DNA of 64,000 nt, from positions 310,001 through 374,000 of the forward strand of contig CAVTCF010000003.1 of the NCBI GenBank assembly GCA_963733265.1. Direction: 5' to 3'. Origin of the DNA: PALSA-1006 sp963733265. GTDB taxonomy: Bacteria > Pseudomonadota > Gammaproteobacteria > Burkholderiales > Gallionellaceae. Each line of letters begins with the position of its first letter. The first letter of the stretch is position 1. The notes beneath the pieces are model-generated. The model ran no database searches. It worked only from the letters and a program-made list of their open reading frames with translations, and was not told the DNA's origin. Of the stretch, positions 46,781 to 56,027 are shown piece by piece. The position numbers and the translations under genes were made by a program.

Positions 46781-47263
46781 CTAGCCCTCCCCCTGCAAAG
46801 GGGAGGGGATATTAAACCCGCACTGCCGCCAAGCTTCATACACGGCTATCGCAACGGTATTTGAAAGGTTTAAGCTGCGATTTTCGGGCAACATGGGCAG
46901 GCGCAATTTTTGTTCGGGCGGGAGCGAGTTTAAAATATCGGCAGGCAGGCCGCGACTCTCCGGACCAAACAAAAAAGCATCTCCTGCTTGGAAAGCTGTC
47001 TCGTGATAAGGGTGCGAGCCTTTGGTGGTAAATGCAAAAAGACGTGAGTCGGGCAGGCTGCGCAGGCAAGTTTCGAGGTCATCGTGAACCTGCATATTGG
47101 CGTACTCGTGATAATCCAGACCGGCGCGGCGTAAATGTTTATCGTCGAGCGTAAAACCAAGCGGGCGAATCAGATGCAGTTGTGCGCCGCTGTTGGCGCA
47201 TAACCGGATGACATTGCCGGTATTGGGCGGGATTTCGGGTTGAAAAAGAATGACGTTGAACAT
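46781..47263 (-). CDS. trmL: tRNA (cytidine/uridine-34-2'-O)-methyltransferase
   Basis: 160 residues from the ATG at 47263 (MFNVILFQPEIPPNTGN), the standard TrmL start; an upstream frame to 47314 is non-conserved. SPOUT knot motifs: FGPESRGLPADIL, LRLPMLPENRSLNLSNTVAIAVYEAWRQ, split over the usual positions. Methylates the wobble base of tRNA-Leu. The last residues SPLQGEG come from the adjoining GGGGAG repeat and not from the conserved protein. Confidence 0.94.
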   Translation of the reverse strand: MFNVILFQPEIPPNTGNVIRLCANSGAQLHLIRPLGFTLDDKHLRRAGLDYHEYANMQVHDDLETCLRSLPDSRLFAFTTKGSHPYHETAFQAGDAFLFGPESRGLPADILNSLPPEQKLRLPMLPENRSLNLSNTVAIAVYEAWRQCGFNIPSPLQGEG

Positions 47264-47381
47264 GGGCAGTTTCGTTATTGGTGCAGCGATAATGAGATTA
47301 CATCTTGTCAGCATTATGAAAAAAGGCTAAGTTGCAGCCTCAATTAGCGCCGCTGGCGCGTATTTTAAAGGCGATATATCC

Positions 47382-49085
47382 ATGGCACGTCCCGAAAAAG
47401 TCCGCTTAGGCGATTTACTGGTTCACCAGAATCTAATTTCTTCGGAGCAATTGCAATTTGCGCTCAGTCAGCAAAAGACCACCGGGCGTAAGCTGGGGCG
47501 GGTGCTGGTCGATAACGCTTTCGTTACCGAAGACCAAATATCTGAAGCGCTCGCCAAGCAGCTCAACATCCCTTACATCAATCTCAAATATTATAACGTT
47601 AATCTGGAAATCGTCCGCCGCTTGCCGGAAAATCAGGCGCGCCGTTTTCGTGCTATTGCCCTGGAAGACCGCAACGGCTCAATGCTGATCGGCATGACCG
47701 ACCCGACGGACCTGTTTGCTTTCGACGAAATCTCGCGCCTGCTTAAACGCGATATCGATTTGGCCGTGGTTACCGAAGGCCAATTGCTGGAAACGGTTGA
47801 CCGCGTTTATCGCCGTACCGAAGAGATTACCGGCCTTGCGCGCGAACTGTCTGAAGACCTTGGCGATACTTACATCGACTTTGGCGCGTTGAGTGATTCG
47901 GCGGGATTGGAAGAAGCGCCGGTCGTCAAGTTGCTGCAAACCATATTCGACGATGCTTCGCAAGTGCGGGCATCGGATATTCACATCGAGCCGCAGGAAA
48001 CGCGCGTGCAAGTTCGCTTCCGTATCGACGGGGCTTTGCATTTACAAACCGAAGCAGACAGCAAAATTGCACCGTCACTCGTATTGCGTTTGAAGTTGAT
48101 GGCCGGTTTGGATATATCTGAAAAACGCCTGCCACAAGACGGACGCTTCAGTGTGCGCGTGCGCGAGCAAGCGATTGATGTGCGTATCTCCACACTGCCC
48201 ATGCAATACGGCGAATCGGTGGTTATGCGTCTGCTGAATCAGAGCAGTGGCATCCTGGGGTTGGAAAAGCTGGGTATGCAACCGGAAATGCTCAGCCGTT
48301 TTCGTGAAATCATCAGTCGCAGCAGTGGCATGGTGTTGGTGACAGGCCCGACGGGTAGCGGTAAAACGACCACGCTATATGCGGGCTTGGCCGAGATCAA
48401 TACCATCGACCAAAAAATTATCACCGTGGAAGACCCGGTGGAATATCGTCTGCCCGGCATTATTCAAGTGCAGGTAAATGAAAAGATCGACTTTTCCTTC
48501 TCGCGCGTTTTGCGCGCAGCAATGCGCCAAGACCCGGATGTGATACTGGTGGGCGAAATGCGTGACGCAGAAACCGCGCAAATCGGTTTGCGTGCCGCGA
48601 TGACGGGTCACTTGGTCTTCTCTACATTGCACACTCGCGATACGGCAGGCACTTTATTCCGTTTGGTGGATATGGGCGTGCCACGATTCATGGTGGCCTC
48701 TTCGGTACAAGCCGTGTTAGCGCAACGTCTGGTGCGCCGTGTGTGCGAAAGCTGTGTTGAACCACATACTCCGACAGTACAAGAAGCGGAATGGTTGGAA
48801 AACGAAGGGCTAAATAGCGGCAACTGGGGAAAGTTACTGCATGGACGCGGTTGTTCGCACTGCAATGGTAGCGGTTTCCACGGCCGTATGGCGGTTTATG
48901 AAATGTTGGAAATGACACAGGCAATCGCCGATGCGGCCTCACACGAAAAGGCTACCCACTTTACCGAGGTCGCACGCGCGCACCTTAAGGGCAAGACACT
49001 GCTTGACGATGCGCTCCGGCAAATGAAACTGGGCGCGACAACCGTGTCAGAAGTCATGCGGATCACCAATCAGGTTGAAGATTAA
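47382..49085 (+). CDS. mshE: MSHA pilus assembly ATPase (GspE/PilB family)
   Basis: 567-residue cytoplasmic extension ATPase. The N-terminal MshEN-type domain (about 1-150) has LGDLLVHQNLISSEQLQFAL repeats; in V. cholerae MshE this region binds c-di-GMP. The motor has Walker A GPTGSGKTTTLYAG, the Asp box, and DPDVILVGEMRD as Walker B. A Cys4 zinc site (CESC...CSHCNGSG) lies near residue 460-490. It would energise the pilus formed by the prepilins downstream. The stop overlaps the next start by one base. Confidence 0.92.
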   Translation: MARPEKVRLGDLLVHQNLISSEQLQFALSQQKTTGRKLGRVLVDNAFVTEDQISEALAKQLNIPYINLKYYNVNLEIVRRLPENQARRFRAIALEDRNGSMLIGMTDPTDLFAFDEISRLLKRDIDLAVVTEGQLLETVDRVYRRTEEITGLARELSEDLGDTYIDFGALSDSAGLEEAPVVKLLQTIFDDASQVRASDIHIEPQETRVQVRFRIDGALHLQTEADSKIAPSLVLRLKLMAGLDISEKRLPQDGRFSVRVREQAIDVRISTLPMQYGESVVMRLLNQSSGILGLEKLGMQPEMLSRFREIISRSSGMVLVTGPTGSGKTTTLYAGLAEINTIDQKIITVEDPVEYRLPGIIQVQVNEKIDFSFSRVLRAAMRQDPDVILVGEMRDAETAQIGLRAAMTGHLVFSTLHTRDTAGTLFRLVDMGVPRFMVASSVQAVLAQRLVRRVCESCVEPHTPTVQEAEWLENEGLNSGNWGKLLHGRGCSHCNGSGFHGRMAVYEMLEMTQAIADAASHEKATHFTEVARAHLKGKTLLDDALRQMKLGATTVSEVMRITNQVED

Positions 49086-50329
49086 TGCCGGTATTCGCGT
49101 ACAAAGGCCGCAGTGCAAACGGCGACTTAGTGCAGGGCACGCTTGAAGGAGCCGACTCCGGCGCGGTTGCCGACATCCTGTTTGGTACCGGCATCACTGC
49201 AACGGATATTAAGCTATCTGAAAAAATGCGCGCCGAAAAAAAATCTGTCGGCGAACAACAGAGCTTGTGGAAAAAGCTGAACTCAAAACCGATTACTCCG
49301 CTGGATCTGATGTTATTTAGTCGCCAGATGTACACCCTGTTGAAAGCGGGTGTGCCCATCATGCGCGCGCTGGCCGGTTTGCAAGAAAGCACCCAGACAC
49401 CGGCCTTTGCCGCCATGCTGCAAGATTTGCGCGAAAGCCTTGATAGCGGGCGCGAACTCAGTGTTGCCATGCGGCGACATCCCACAGTCTTTAGTCCCTT
49501 TTACATCAGCATGGTGCAAGTCGGCGAAATGACCGGTATGCTGGATGAGACCTTCATTCGTCTTTTTAATCATCTGGAATTTGAGAAAAGAATGAAGGAG
49601 AGCATCAAGAGTGCGGTGCGATATCCTATTTTTGTTGTTGTCGCGATGGCGATTGCGATAGTGATCGTCAATATCTTTGTGATCCCCGCATTCGTTAAAG
49701 TGTTTGAAGGCTTTCATACCGAGCTGCCGTTGATGACCCGTTTGTTGATCGGTACATCCAATTTTTTTGTCCAATACTGGCCATTTCTGATCGCAATATT
49801 AGTAGGGGCTGTTGTCGCGTTTCGTGCCTACATTAATACCATCGACGGAAGATATAACTGGGATAAATATAAATTCCAAATACCGATTGCCGGCAAGATC
49901 ATTTTAAAGTCCACGCTCGCCCGCTTCGCGCGCAGTTTTGCGCTGGGCATGAAAAGCGGCGTTCCTATCATGCAAGGCTTGAGTTCCGTGGCAATGGTAG
50001 TAGACAACGAATACATGCGCGCCAAAGTTGAGAAAATGCGCGACGGTGTGGAGCGCGGCGAAAGCATCTTGCGCACCGCAGTCGCCGCTGGCGTGTTTAA
50101 TGCGGTCGTATTGCAGATGATTGCCGTGGGCGAAGAAACGGGTGATCTGGATGGGCTAATGTTTGAAGTTGCCGACATGTACGAACAAGAGGTCGAGTAT
50201 GAAATAAAGACTCTCGCTGCCCAAATCGAACCCATCATGATTGTTGCGCTCGGCATATTGGTGCTTATTCTCGCGCTCGGTATCTTCTTGCCGATGTGGG
50301 ACTTGGGTAAAGCGGCTCTGCATAAATGA
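49085..50329 (+). CDS. mshG: Type IV pilus platform protein (GspF/PilC family), MshG-like
   Basis: 414-residue inner-membrane protein with two T2SSF repeats (LMLFSRQMYTLLKAGVPIMRAL near residue 75 and RFARSFALGMKSGVPIMQGL near 280) and three membrane helices (about 170-195, 220-240, 380-405). It recruits the ATPase to the membrane. Starts with MPVFAYKGRSANGD, the family norm. Directly coupled to mshE and to the next prepilin gene. Confidence 0.92.
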   Translation: MPVFAYKGRSANGDLVQGTLEGADSGAVADILFGTGITATDIKLSEKMRAEKKSVGEQQSLWKKLNSKPITPLDLMLFSRQMYTLLKAGVPIMRALAGLQESTQTPAFAAMLQDLRESLDSGRELSVAMRRHPTVFSPFYISMVQVGEMTGMLDETFIRLFNHLEFEKRMKESIKSAVRYPIFVVVAMAIAIVIVNIFVIPAFVKVFEGFHTELPLMTRLLIGTSNFFVQYWPFLIAILVGAVVAFRAYINTIDGRYNWDKYKFQIPIAGKIILKSTLARFARSFALGMKSGVPIMQGLSSVAMVVDNEYMRAKVEKMRDGVERGESILRTAVAAGVFNAVVLQMIAVGEETGDLDGLMFEVADMYEQEVEYEIKTLAAQIEPIMIVALGILVLILALGIFLPMWDLGKAALHK

Positions 50330-50910
50330 GCAAGCAATGCCCAATTTCAAGGAACAGGGAGCAGGGTTCAATGTCTTGCGACTTTTCTCTTGCTTCACCT
50401 GCTCAGAAGGGTTTTACGCTTATTGAACTCATCGTTGTCATATTCGTCCTGAGTATATTGATAGCGACCTTTCTGAATCGGGTTGAGTACTACCAGGAGT
50501 TGGCAGAAAAAACCGCGATGGAAGAAAACGTGGGAGCTATCCAAAATGCACTAAACTTGCAACACGGCAAGCATTATGTGCGCGGGAATGTAGATGACCT
50601 CAACCAGGTTTCTACTGAAAACCCGATGAAATGGATGCAAAAGCTCCCCGCTAATTATGCCGGAGAATACTTTGATCCCACACCGACTTCTGTTGCGCCA
50701 GGCAATTGGGTATTTGATCTTAAAGCACGCGAGTTAATTTATCTGCCTGATCGAACGGATCATTTTGTTCCCGGGAAAGACGGAAAGAAATGGATACGTT
50801 TTCACATAAATATTCAAAATGAGCAAATAAAGCGTAACGGCGTAACAGGGCAAGATACAGAGCTTGTTGGGACGGTGTTTGAACCTGTTGAGCCGGTTAA
50901 TTGGTTTTAA
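50326..50910 (+). CDS. Type IV prepilin-like protein, minor pilin
   Basis: 194 residues. The prepilin peptidase site is AQKG/FTLIELIVVI, with the conserved Glu at +5 and a hydrophobic helix. The start is given as the ATG overlapping the mshG stop (ATGA). An ATG at 50371 with an AGGG run upstream would shorten the leader from 29 to 14 residues, which is closer to normal. The C-terminal part (EYFDPTPTSVAPGNWVFDLK, LIYLPDRTDHF) is compact and without repeats. It is an MshB/MshF-type minor pilin; the exact counterpart is not clear. Confidence 0.8.
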   Translation: MSKQCPISRNREQGSMSCDFSLASPAQKGFTLIELIVVIFVLSILIATFLNRVEYYQELAEKTAMEENVGAIQNALNLQHGKHYVRGNVDDLNQVSTENPMKWMQKLPANYAGEYFDPTPTSVAPGNWVFDLKARELIYLPDRTDHFVPGKDGKKWIRFHINIQNEQIKRNGVTGQDTELVGTVFEPVEPVNWF

Positions 50911-51151
50911 ATAACTTAACTGTAATGTTTGTTTTGCCAAGAGATGATGTACTGCTTCAAAGATATGCGTCTTTTATTTGAATGAAATCATTTTTTTTAA
51001 TTTGCCAATCAGCGTAAAATACTTGCATGAGAGTCATTTTTCTATTACCTTTAGCAGAGAGTAGAAAAAGATGGTGTTACGGCATAGCGTGTGAATGGGC
51101 AATTGCTTAAAATTTTAACGGGGCTGAGGCTTCATTACTAGGAGAGTAACA

Positions 51152-51559
51152 ATGGAACAACAAAAAGGTTTTACCCTGATCGAATTGATCGTGGTAATCG
51201 TGATTCTGGGGATTTTGGCTGCGACAGCGTTGCCGAAGTTTGTTGATTTGTCGGGAGATGCAAGAAATGCGGCTGCTGCGGGAGCTGCTGGCGCACTTTC
51301 TTCCGCATCTGCGATTAACTATTCGACGTATTTGATTAAAGGTTCGTCTGGAACTGGTTATACCCATCTAACTGCTGCCAATGCTGCATCAGTATTAATA
51401 TCTGGTGGCGCGGTGGTGGGGTGGTCCGGTAGTGGTAATTTCGTTATCAATGCGGATGTCAGTTGTGTTGGAAGCGCTGGCTCATCAGGTACCGTAGGTA
51501 TTGGTCATCCTGCTAACACTGCCAATTCAGCAACCGCGACGATCGTTTGCACTGGTTGA
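51152..51559 (+). CDS. mshA: Major MSHA-type pilin
   Basis: 135 residues. A very short leader MEQQKG precedes FTLIELIVVIVILGILAATA and the typical LPKFVDLSGDARNAAAAGAA helix. Two Cys (SCVG and VCTG) can form the C-terminal disulfide loop. The globular part is Ser/Thr/Gly-rich, which suits O-glycosylation. A 241-base non-coding gap upstream (the largest in the locus) and its own terminator downstream suggest separate strong expression, as for a major pilin. Confidence 0.88.
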   Translation: MEQQKGFTLIELIVVIVILGILAATALPKFVDLSGDARNAAAAGAAGALSSASAINYSTYLIKGSSGTGYTHLTAANAASVLISGGAVVGWSGSGNFVINADVSCVGSAGSSGTVGIGHPANTANSATATIVCTG

Positions 51560-51578
51560 TTCTAAGTTTGTTATTCGA

Positions 51579-51610
51579 GGCGCCGCCTGATAGTCAGCGG
51601 CGCTTTTTTA
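51579..51610 (+). terminator. Intrinsic terminator after mshA
   Basis: Stem GCGCCGC (51580-51586) with GCGGCGC (51597-51603) followed by seven T residues, 20 bases after the stop. It would end or attenuate the pilin transcript before the modification genes. Confidence 0.85.
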
Positions 51611-51625
51611 TTTTGGAGATTAACA

Positions 51626-51910
51626 TTGAGTAAAGTAGCAGAAGCGGCCGCTGCGTTGGAAGAAGCCTTCTTAAGTTCTGCACCGACAAACAAAAAGAAG
51701 CGGTTGAGCGAAGAGGCTTGGGCGAATTCACTTACGAAGTTTCATGCTGCGGCTAGTGAGATTCGTCGACGCTTTTCCTTGGGCCTTCTAGGGCGCGCCA
51801 GAGCCGCCTACCTGTTGCAGCAGCGACTTATTGCAGCCGGGTTTCAGGCAGACGTTGTGCGCAAAGTGGTCTTTTCGCTGATATTAAATTCTTTTTCCGG
51901 TAAAAAATGA
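51626..51910 (+). CDS. Small helical protein of unknown function in the pilus locus
   Basis: 94 residues with a TTG start at 51626 and a good GGAGAT six bases upstream. Almost wholly helical, rich in Ala, Arg, Lys; the C-terminal LLGRARAAYLLQQRLIAAGF and VRKVVFSLILNSF resemble one RecX-like three-helix unit, but the match is weak. It overlaps the methyltransferase by 4 bases, so it belongs with the modification genes. No known domain. Confidence 0.65.
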   Translation: MSKVAEAAAALEEAFLSSAPTNKKKRLSEEAWANSLTKFHAAASEIRRRFSLGLLGRARAAYLLQQRLIAAGFQADVVRKVVFSLILNSFSGKK

Positions 51911-52653
51911 GTTTCATTCGTGAATTCACTGCACGCTTCTTGCAAAGCTGGCTGGAGCGCTTTCGTTCGCATCACGGTTTAATCGGTACGTCACATCAAA
52001 CTTCGGTTCAAATAGAACCATCAGTATGGAATCGCGCTACTGACACGCGACTGCTACTGCATGTTGGTTGCGGACACTCAACCATCGAAAACATTGGTTT
52101 GGTGGGATTCCTGAGTTCAAAATGGCGTGAAATTCGCCTTGATGCCGATGAGAGTGTCGTACCGGATTTAGTCGGCACTATGACGGAAATGCCCTCCGTT
52201 CCAACTGAGGCAGTGGATGCAATTTTTTCCTCGCACGGCATCGAGCATCTCTACTGGCACGATGTGCCGCGCACATTGGCGGAATTTCGTCGTGTTTTGG
52301 CGGACGATGGCTTTCTGGTCATCACATGCCCAGACTTGCAGGCGGCTGCGCAGATGATTGCCGAAGATCGGCTTTTCGACACGGCATATATCTCACCTGC
52401 CGGACCGATCACTCCGTTTGATATGGTCTATAGCTATCGCCCGTTTGTCGAAGCCAATCCGGAGTGGATGTCGCATCACTGCGGTTTTACGCTGTCAACT
52501 TTGATGGCGGTATTGCGCGAAGCTGGCTTTGCTAAAATTCAAGGCTTTCGGGGGAGCTATGGCCTCTGGGTATTGGCCAGCAAATCACCCCGCAGTGCGG
52601 ATGAAATGACTGCTTTGGCGGCAGATTATTTGCTACCCATAGGCTTAGGCTAG
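51907..52653 (+). CDS. SAM-dependent methyltransferase
   Basis: 248 residues with a class I Rossmann fold: motif I LLLHVGCGHS, the acidic strand-2 end EIRLDADESV, and FSSHGIEHLYWHDVPRTLAEFRRVL with LVITCPDLQ. It is encoded between the major pilin and an OGT-like glycosyltransferase, so it may methylate a pilin-bound sugar or the pilin itself. The substrate is inference only. Confidence 0.85.
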   Translation: MSFIREFTARFLQSWLERFRSHHGLIGTSHQTSVQIEPSVWNRATDTRLLLHVGCGHSTIENIGLVGFLSSKWREIRLDADESVVPDLVGTMTEMPSVPTEAVDAIFSSHGIEHLYWHDVPRTLAEFRRVLADDGFLVITCPDLQAAAQMIAEDRLFDTAYISPAGPITPFDMVYSYRPFVEANPEWMSHHCGFTLSTLMAVLREAGFAKIQGFRGSYGLWVLASKSPRSADEMTALAADYLLPIGLG

Positions 52654-52658
52654 TCCTC

Positions 52659-54872
52659 ATGTTAAGCGGGCGTATGATGCGATGGGCTGCGCGATGGTTA
52701 GAGCATCGCGGCTTGGGCACAGTGGCTGACACACTCGACACTAGTGTCGCAAGCTCGGGCGATGTTGGGGCAATGCATGCTATCGCGCGACGTGCTTTGG
52801 CAAAAGGTGAGATCGAAAACGCAATCGCACAACTCGAAAAGGCCACAGCACTTAAGCCGGAAGATGCCAGCCTATGGTGTTCACTCGGTGCCGCCTATCG
52901 CCGTAGCGATGGCTTTGATGCTGCGCGCAAATCTTATGAGCGTGCTCTTACTCTGAAACCAGAATATCCCCAGGTGCTGAGCAATCTGGGCGAGTGGTGC
53001 GTCGCCAATAGTCGGGCTGAAGAAGCGCTGGAATGGTTTGATAAGGCGTTGGCCTGCGATCCCGATTTTTTTGAAGCCAGACTTAATAAAGTTGCCGCAT
53101 TGTTTGAGTTAGCTCGCTACGAGGATGCTCGCAAGGCAGCGGAAAGTCTCGTGGAGGATGAGCCGGAGCGTCCAGAGCCTTATCTGAATCTTGGCAATGT
53201 ACTGATCCACACCGGTAAAGCCAAGCAGGGAATAAAGCAGTACAAGAAGGCGCTGGAGTTGCGGCCCGGCTACCCCGAAGCGCATTTCAATCTTGCAACC
53301 TTGCTTGGCTCGCGAGGCGACTTGGAAAATTCTATTGGTTACCTTGAGCGACAAATCAAAGAACGCGGCGAAACTATTTTGCATCTGGGTCTGCTGGCAG
53401 CGGCCCATCAAGCGGCTGGGCATGTGACTGAAGCTGAAAAGCTTTGCAGGCGTATTTTCGAGAAGCAGCCTGACAATATTACTGCTTTGGTGACTTTGGG
53501 AAGCTGTCTGAGCAATAGAGGCGATTCAGAGGCCGCGTTGCCGATTTTTAAGCGTGTTTTAGAACTTGACAAAAGTCAGGTCGCTATCGGATCGAACATT
53601 GTTTTTGAATACAATAATTCATCACTGATGGGAAGAGAAGAGGTTTTTCGTCGCCATCAGGAGTGGGCTGCAAGTTTTGAAACCAGTCTGCTTGCCCCCG
53701 ACAGCTTTTTAAGTCGGGATCGCGATCCAGGGCGTAAGTTACGCATTGGTTATGTGTCTGGTGACTTCGTGAATCATCCGGTGGGTGCTTTGTTGCGTGA
53801 CATTTTGCCATGCCATGATAGAGGTAAATTTGAAATTCATTGCTTTTCTATGGTTTTGCGGGCAGAGGAGGTCTTACCTGAAATTCGTGCGGCGGCTGAT
53901 AAATGGGAAGACATTTTTTTCCTAAGCGATGAGGAAGTAGTTGATGTTATCCGTAAGGCTGAAATTGATATTCTGATTGACCTTACTGGCCATACTGCAT
54001 TTCATCGCTTGCTTGCTTTTGCCCGAAGACCAGCACCGGTTCAAGTGGAATGGATCGGTTATTTTCATTCAACAGGAATGAAGTCCATTGATTACTTTAT
54101 TACTGATCCTCACACCTCGCCATTTGGGGGCGGGCAGCTTTTCTCTGAAACCCCGGTTTACTTGCCGCATTCCAGATTTTGCTATAGCCCTCCGGTGTAT
54201 GCCCCTGAAGTTATGCCGGTGCCAGTCGAGAGCTTTGGTTCGATTACTTTCGGATCTTTTAATCGATTGTCAAAAATAACCGACGATATTATTTCGGCTT
54301 GGGCAAGCATACTGCATCAAGTGTCAGAGAGTCGCCTAGTTGTTAAGGCGGGTGTTTTGTCAGATACAACGGTAAAGGAACGTCTGCTTTCCCGATTCAT
54401 AAAACTGGGTATTTCTCCGGATCGATTAGATCTGAGAGAAGGTTCACCACACATCGAGATGCTTGCACAATACGGTGAAATCGACATCGCACTGGATACG
54501 TTTCCTTTTAACGGTGGAATAACCACCCTCGAAGCCCTCTGGATGGGCGTCCCCGTAGTCACAATTGCAGGCAACACCGTAGTTTCCAGACAGACCGTTT
54601 CTGCCCTTGCCAATATCGGGCTGGCCGATGAACTCGCTTTTCCTAACATTGAAGCCTATATTCAGGGAGCCGTAGCTTTGGCAAATGATCGCCAGCGATT
54701 AAGCAAACTGCGTCAGGAAATTCGTCCGCGTATGGCAGCAAGTCCGTTGCGTCAACCGGAGCCGTTTGTGCGTGACTTGGAAGCGCTATATCGGCGCATG
54801 TGGGAAGCTTGGTGCAGGGGAGAGAAGTTACCGAGTGATATCGTTGCGGTTTCAACAGAGGTCTCCTCTTAG
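52659..54872 (+). CDS. TPR-containing O-GlcNAc-transferase-like enzyme (GT41)
   Basis: 737 residues. TPR repeats span about residues 30-300 (AYRRSDGFDAARKSYERALTL; LGNVLIHTGKAKQGIKQYKK). The GT41 catalytic part is at about 355-715: LRIGYVSGDFVNHPVG, IDILIDLTGHTAFHRLLAFA, ITFGSFNRLSKI, and DIALDTFPFNGGITTLEALW, which binds the nucleotide sugar. It would transfer a sugar to Ser/Thr of proteins in the cytoplasm. With the methyltransferase it makes a plausible pilin-modification pair. Confidence 0.9.
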   Translation: MLSGRMMRWAARWLEHRGLGTVADTLDTSVASSGDVGAMHAIARRALAKGEIENAIAQLEKATALKPEDASLWCSLGAAYRRSDGFDAARKSYERALTLKPEYPQVLSNLGEWCVANSRAEEALEWFDKALACDPDFFEARLNKVAALFELARYEDARKAAESLVEDEPERPEPYLNLGNVLIHTGKAKQGIKQYKKALELRPGYPEAHFNLATLLGSRGDLENSIGYLERQIKERGETILHLGLLAAAHQAAGHVTEAEKLCRRIFEKQPDNITALVTLGSCLSNRGDSEAALPIFKRVLELDKSQVAIGSNIVFEYNNSSLMGREEVFRRHQEWAASFETSLLAPDSFLSRDRDPGRKLRIGYVSGDFVNHPVGALLRDILPCHDRGKFEIHCFSMVLRAEEVLPEIRAAADKWEDIFFLSDEEVVDVIRKAEIDILIDLTGHTAFHRLLAFARRPAPVQVEWIGYFHSTGMKSIDYFITDPHTSPFGGGQLFSETPVYLPHSRFCYSPPVYAPEVMPVPVESFGSITFGSFNRLSKITDDIISAWASILHQVSESRLVVKAGVLSDTTVKERLLSRFIKLGISPDRLDLREGSPHIEMLAQYGEIDIALDTFPFNGGITTLEALWMGVPVVTIAGNTVVSRQTVSALANIGLADELAFPNIEAYIQGAVALANDRQRLSKLRQEIRPRMAASPLRQPEPFVRDLEALYRRMWEAWCRGEKLPSDIVAVSTEVSS

Positions 54873-55032
54873 CTCAAACTTAGGCATACATTGAGATGTG
54901 CCTCTTCCCTTGTTTTTCATCCATTGTTTGCACTTTTTGATACACTGCACGCTTGTCACAATACCGTACCTAAAAGCGATACGTCATGCGTTTACGTTCC
55001 GCCCAAGTCGAGGTGATCAAACAAGAGACGAT

Positions 55033-55518
55033 ATGAACACACGTAATTCTCTAAAATCAATTTCGACAATTCAGCGTGGCTTTACTATAGTCGAGTTAGT
55101 CACGGTTATTATCATCATTGGCATTATCGGGGCGGTGGTCATACCGAAGTTTTTTGATAATGCCACTTATCAAAATCGCGCGGCGGCGGATCAGGTGAGG
55201 GCGGCATTGAAATTTGGGCAGAAGATGGCAATTTCGTCGCACCATCAGGTGGGCGTAGCAATCAGTTCTGCTGCACAAACGAATTGTACGAATACTGTTA
55301 CTTTCAGTGGCACCACTGTCATCACAGTCTCAGTGAATTGTGCTGTTGCAGTGACTCTCACTAATAACGCCAGCCCGTATTACTTCGATTCACTGGGTGA
55401 GCCGGTTCCGTCGACGGGCACGCCACCTCTACCCGCCCAAGGCTCGATTACTGTCGGCAGCTTAACTGATGGCGGTGCAACGATTTACATCGAGCAGGAA
55501 ACGGGCTATGTGCATTAA
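55033..55518 (+). CDS. mshC: Minor prepilin, MshC/GspH-like
   Basis: 161 residues from the ATG at 55033; an open frame upstream to 54898 is not conserved. Leader IQRG/FTIVELVTVIIIIGIIG and AVVIPKFFDNATYQNRAAAD with a following GspH-type region (ALKFGQKMAISSHHQVGVAI). Two Cys (TNCTNT, VNCAV). Comes before mshD in the usual MSHA order, here separated by a nucleotidyltransferase gene. Confidence 0.85.
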   Translation: MNTRNSLKSISTIQRGFTIVELVTVIIIIGIIGAVVIPKFFDNATYQNRAAADQVRAALKFGQKMAISSHHQVGVAISSAAQTNCTNTVTFSGTTVITVSVNCAVAVTLTNNASPYYFDSLGEPVPSTGTPPLPAQGSITVGSLTDGGATIYIEQETGYVH

Positions 55519-55538
55519 ATCACCTTCGTTAAAATGAT

Positions 55539-56027
55539 ATGAGTATATTTGATTTGCTAAATCTGTTGGCGGAGGCGAAAGTAGAGTTCGTGCTGGTGGG
55601 CGGGCTTGCTGTGGCGCTACAGGGTTATCAGCGGGCCACTTTGGATGTGGATGTTGTGCTGGCGATGGATACGAAAAATGTACAGAACTTTATTTCAGTT
55701 GCCAAGGCTTCAGGGTTGCGTCCGACAATGCCGGTGTCGCTTGATTCTCTGGCGCAGCCGGAATTGATCGAGCAGTGGTATAGGGAAAAGGGAATGCTGG
55801 CCTTTAGCGTTCGTGCGCCTGATACGGTGGCGGCCGTGCTGGATATTTTGGTTAGGCCGGTCGTCCCCTTTGCTGATTTGCATCGCGACGCAACGCAAAT
55901 TGCTGTCGGCGCAATTTGCATACCGGTTGCCTCCATAGAGCATTTGATTGCGATGAAAACGGATACGGGGCGCAGTAAAGACTTGATCGACATCGCAGAG
56001 CTGCGCAAAATTCAGGCACAAAAATGA
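55539..56027 (+). CDS. AbiEii/MNT-type nucleotidyltransferase inserted in the pilus locus
   Basis: 162 residues. The fold signature is VEFVLVGGLAVALQGY then ATLDVDVVL (Asp-x-Asp), with a later RSKDLIDIAELRK, as in the nucleotidyltransferase (DUF1814/AbiEii-like) family that often forms toxin-antitoxin pairs. It overlaps the next frame by 4 bases. It has nothing obvious to do with pili, and its insertion between mshC and mshD suggests an acquired module. Confidence 0.82.
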   Translation: MSIFDLLNLLAEAKVEFVLVGGLAVALQGYQRATLDVDVVLAMDTKNVQNFISVAKASGLRPTMPVSLDSLAQPELIEQWYREKGMLAFSVRAPDTVAAVLDILVRPVVPFADLHRDATQIAVGAICIPVASIEHLIAMKTDTGRSKDLIDIAELRKIQAQK

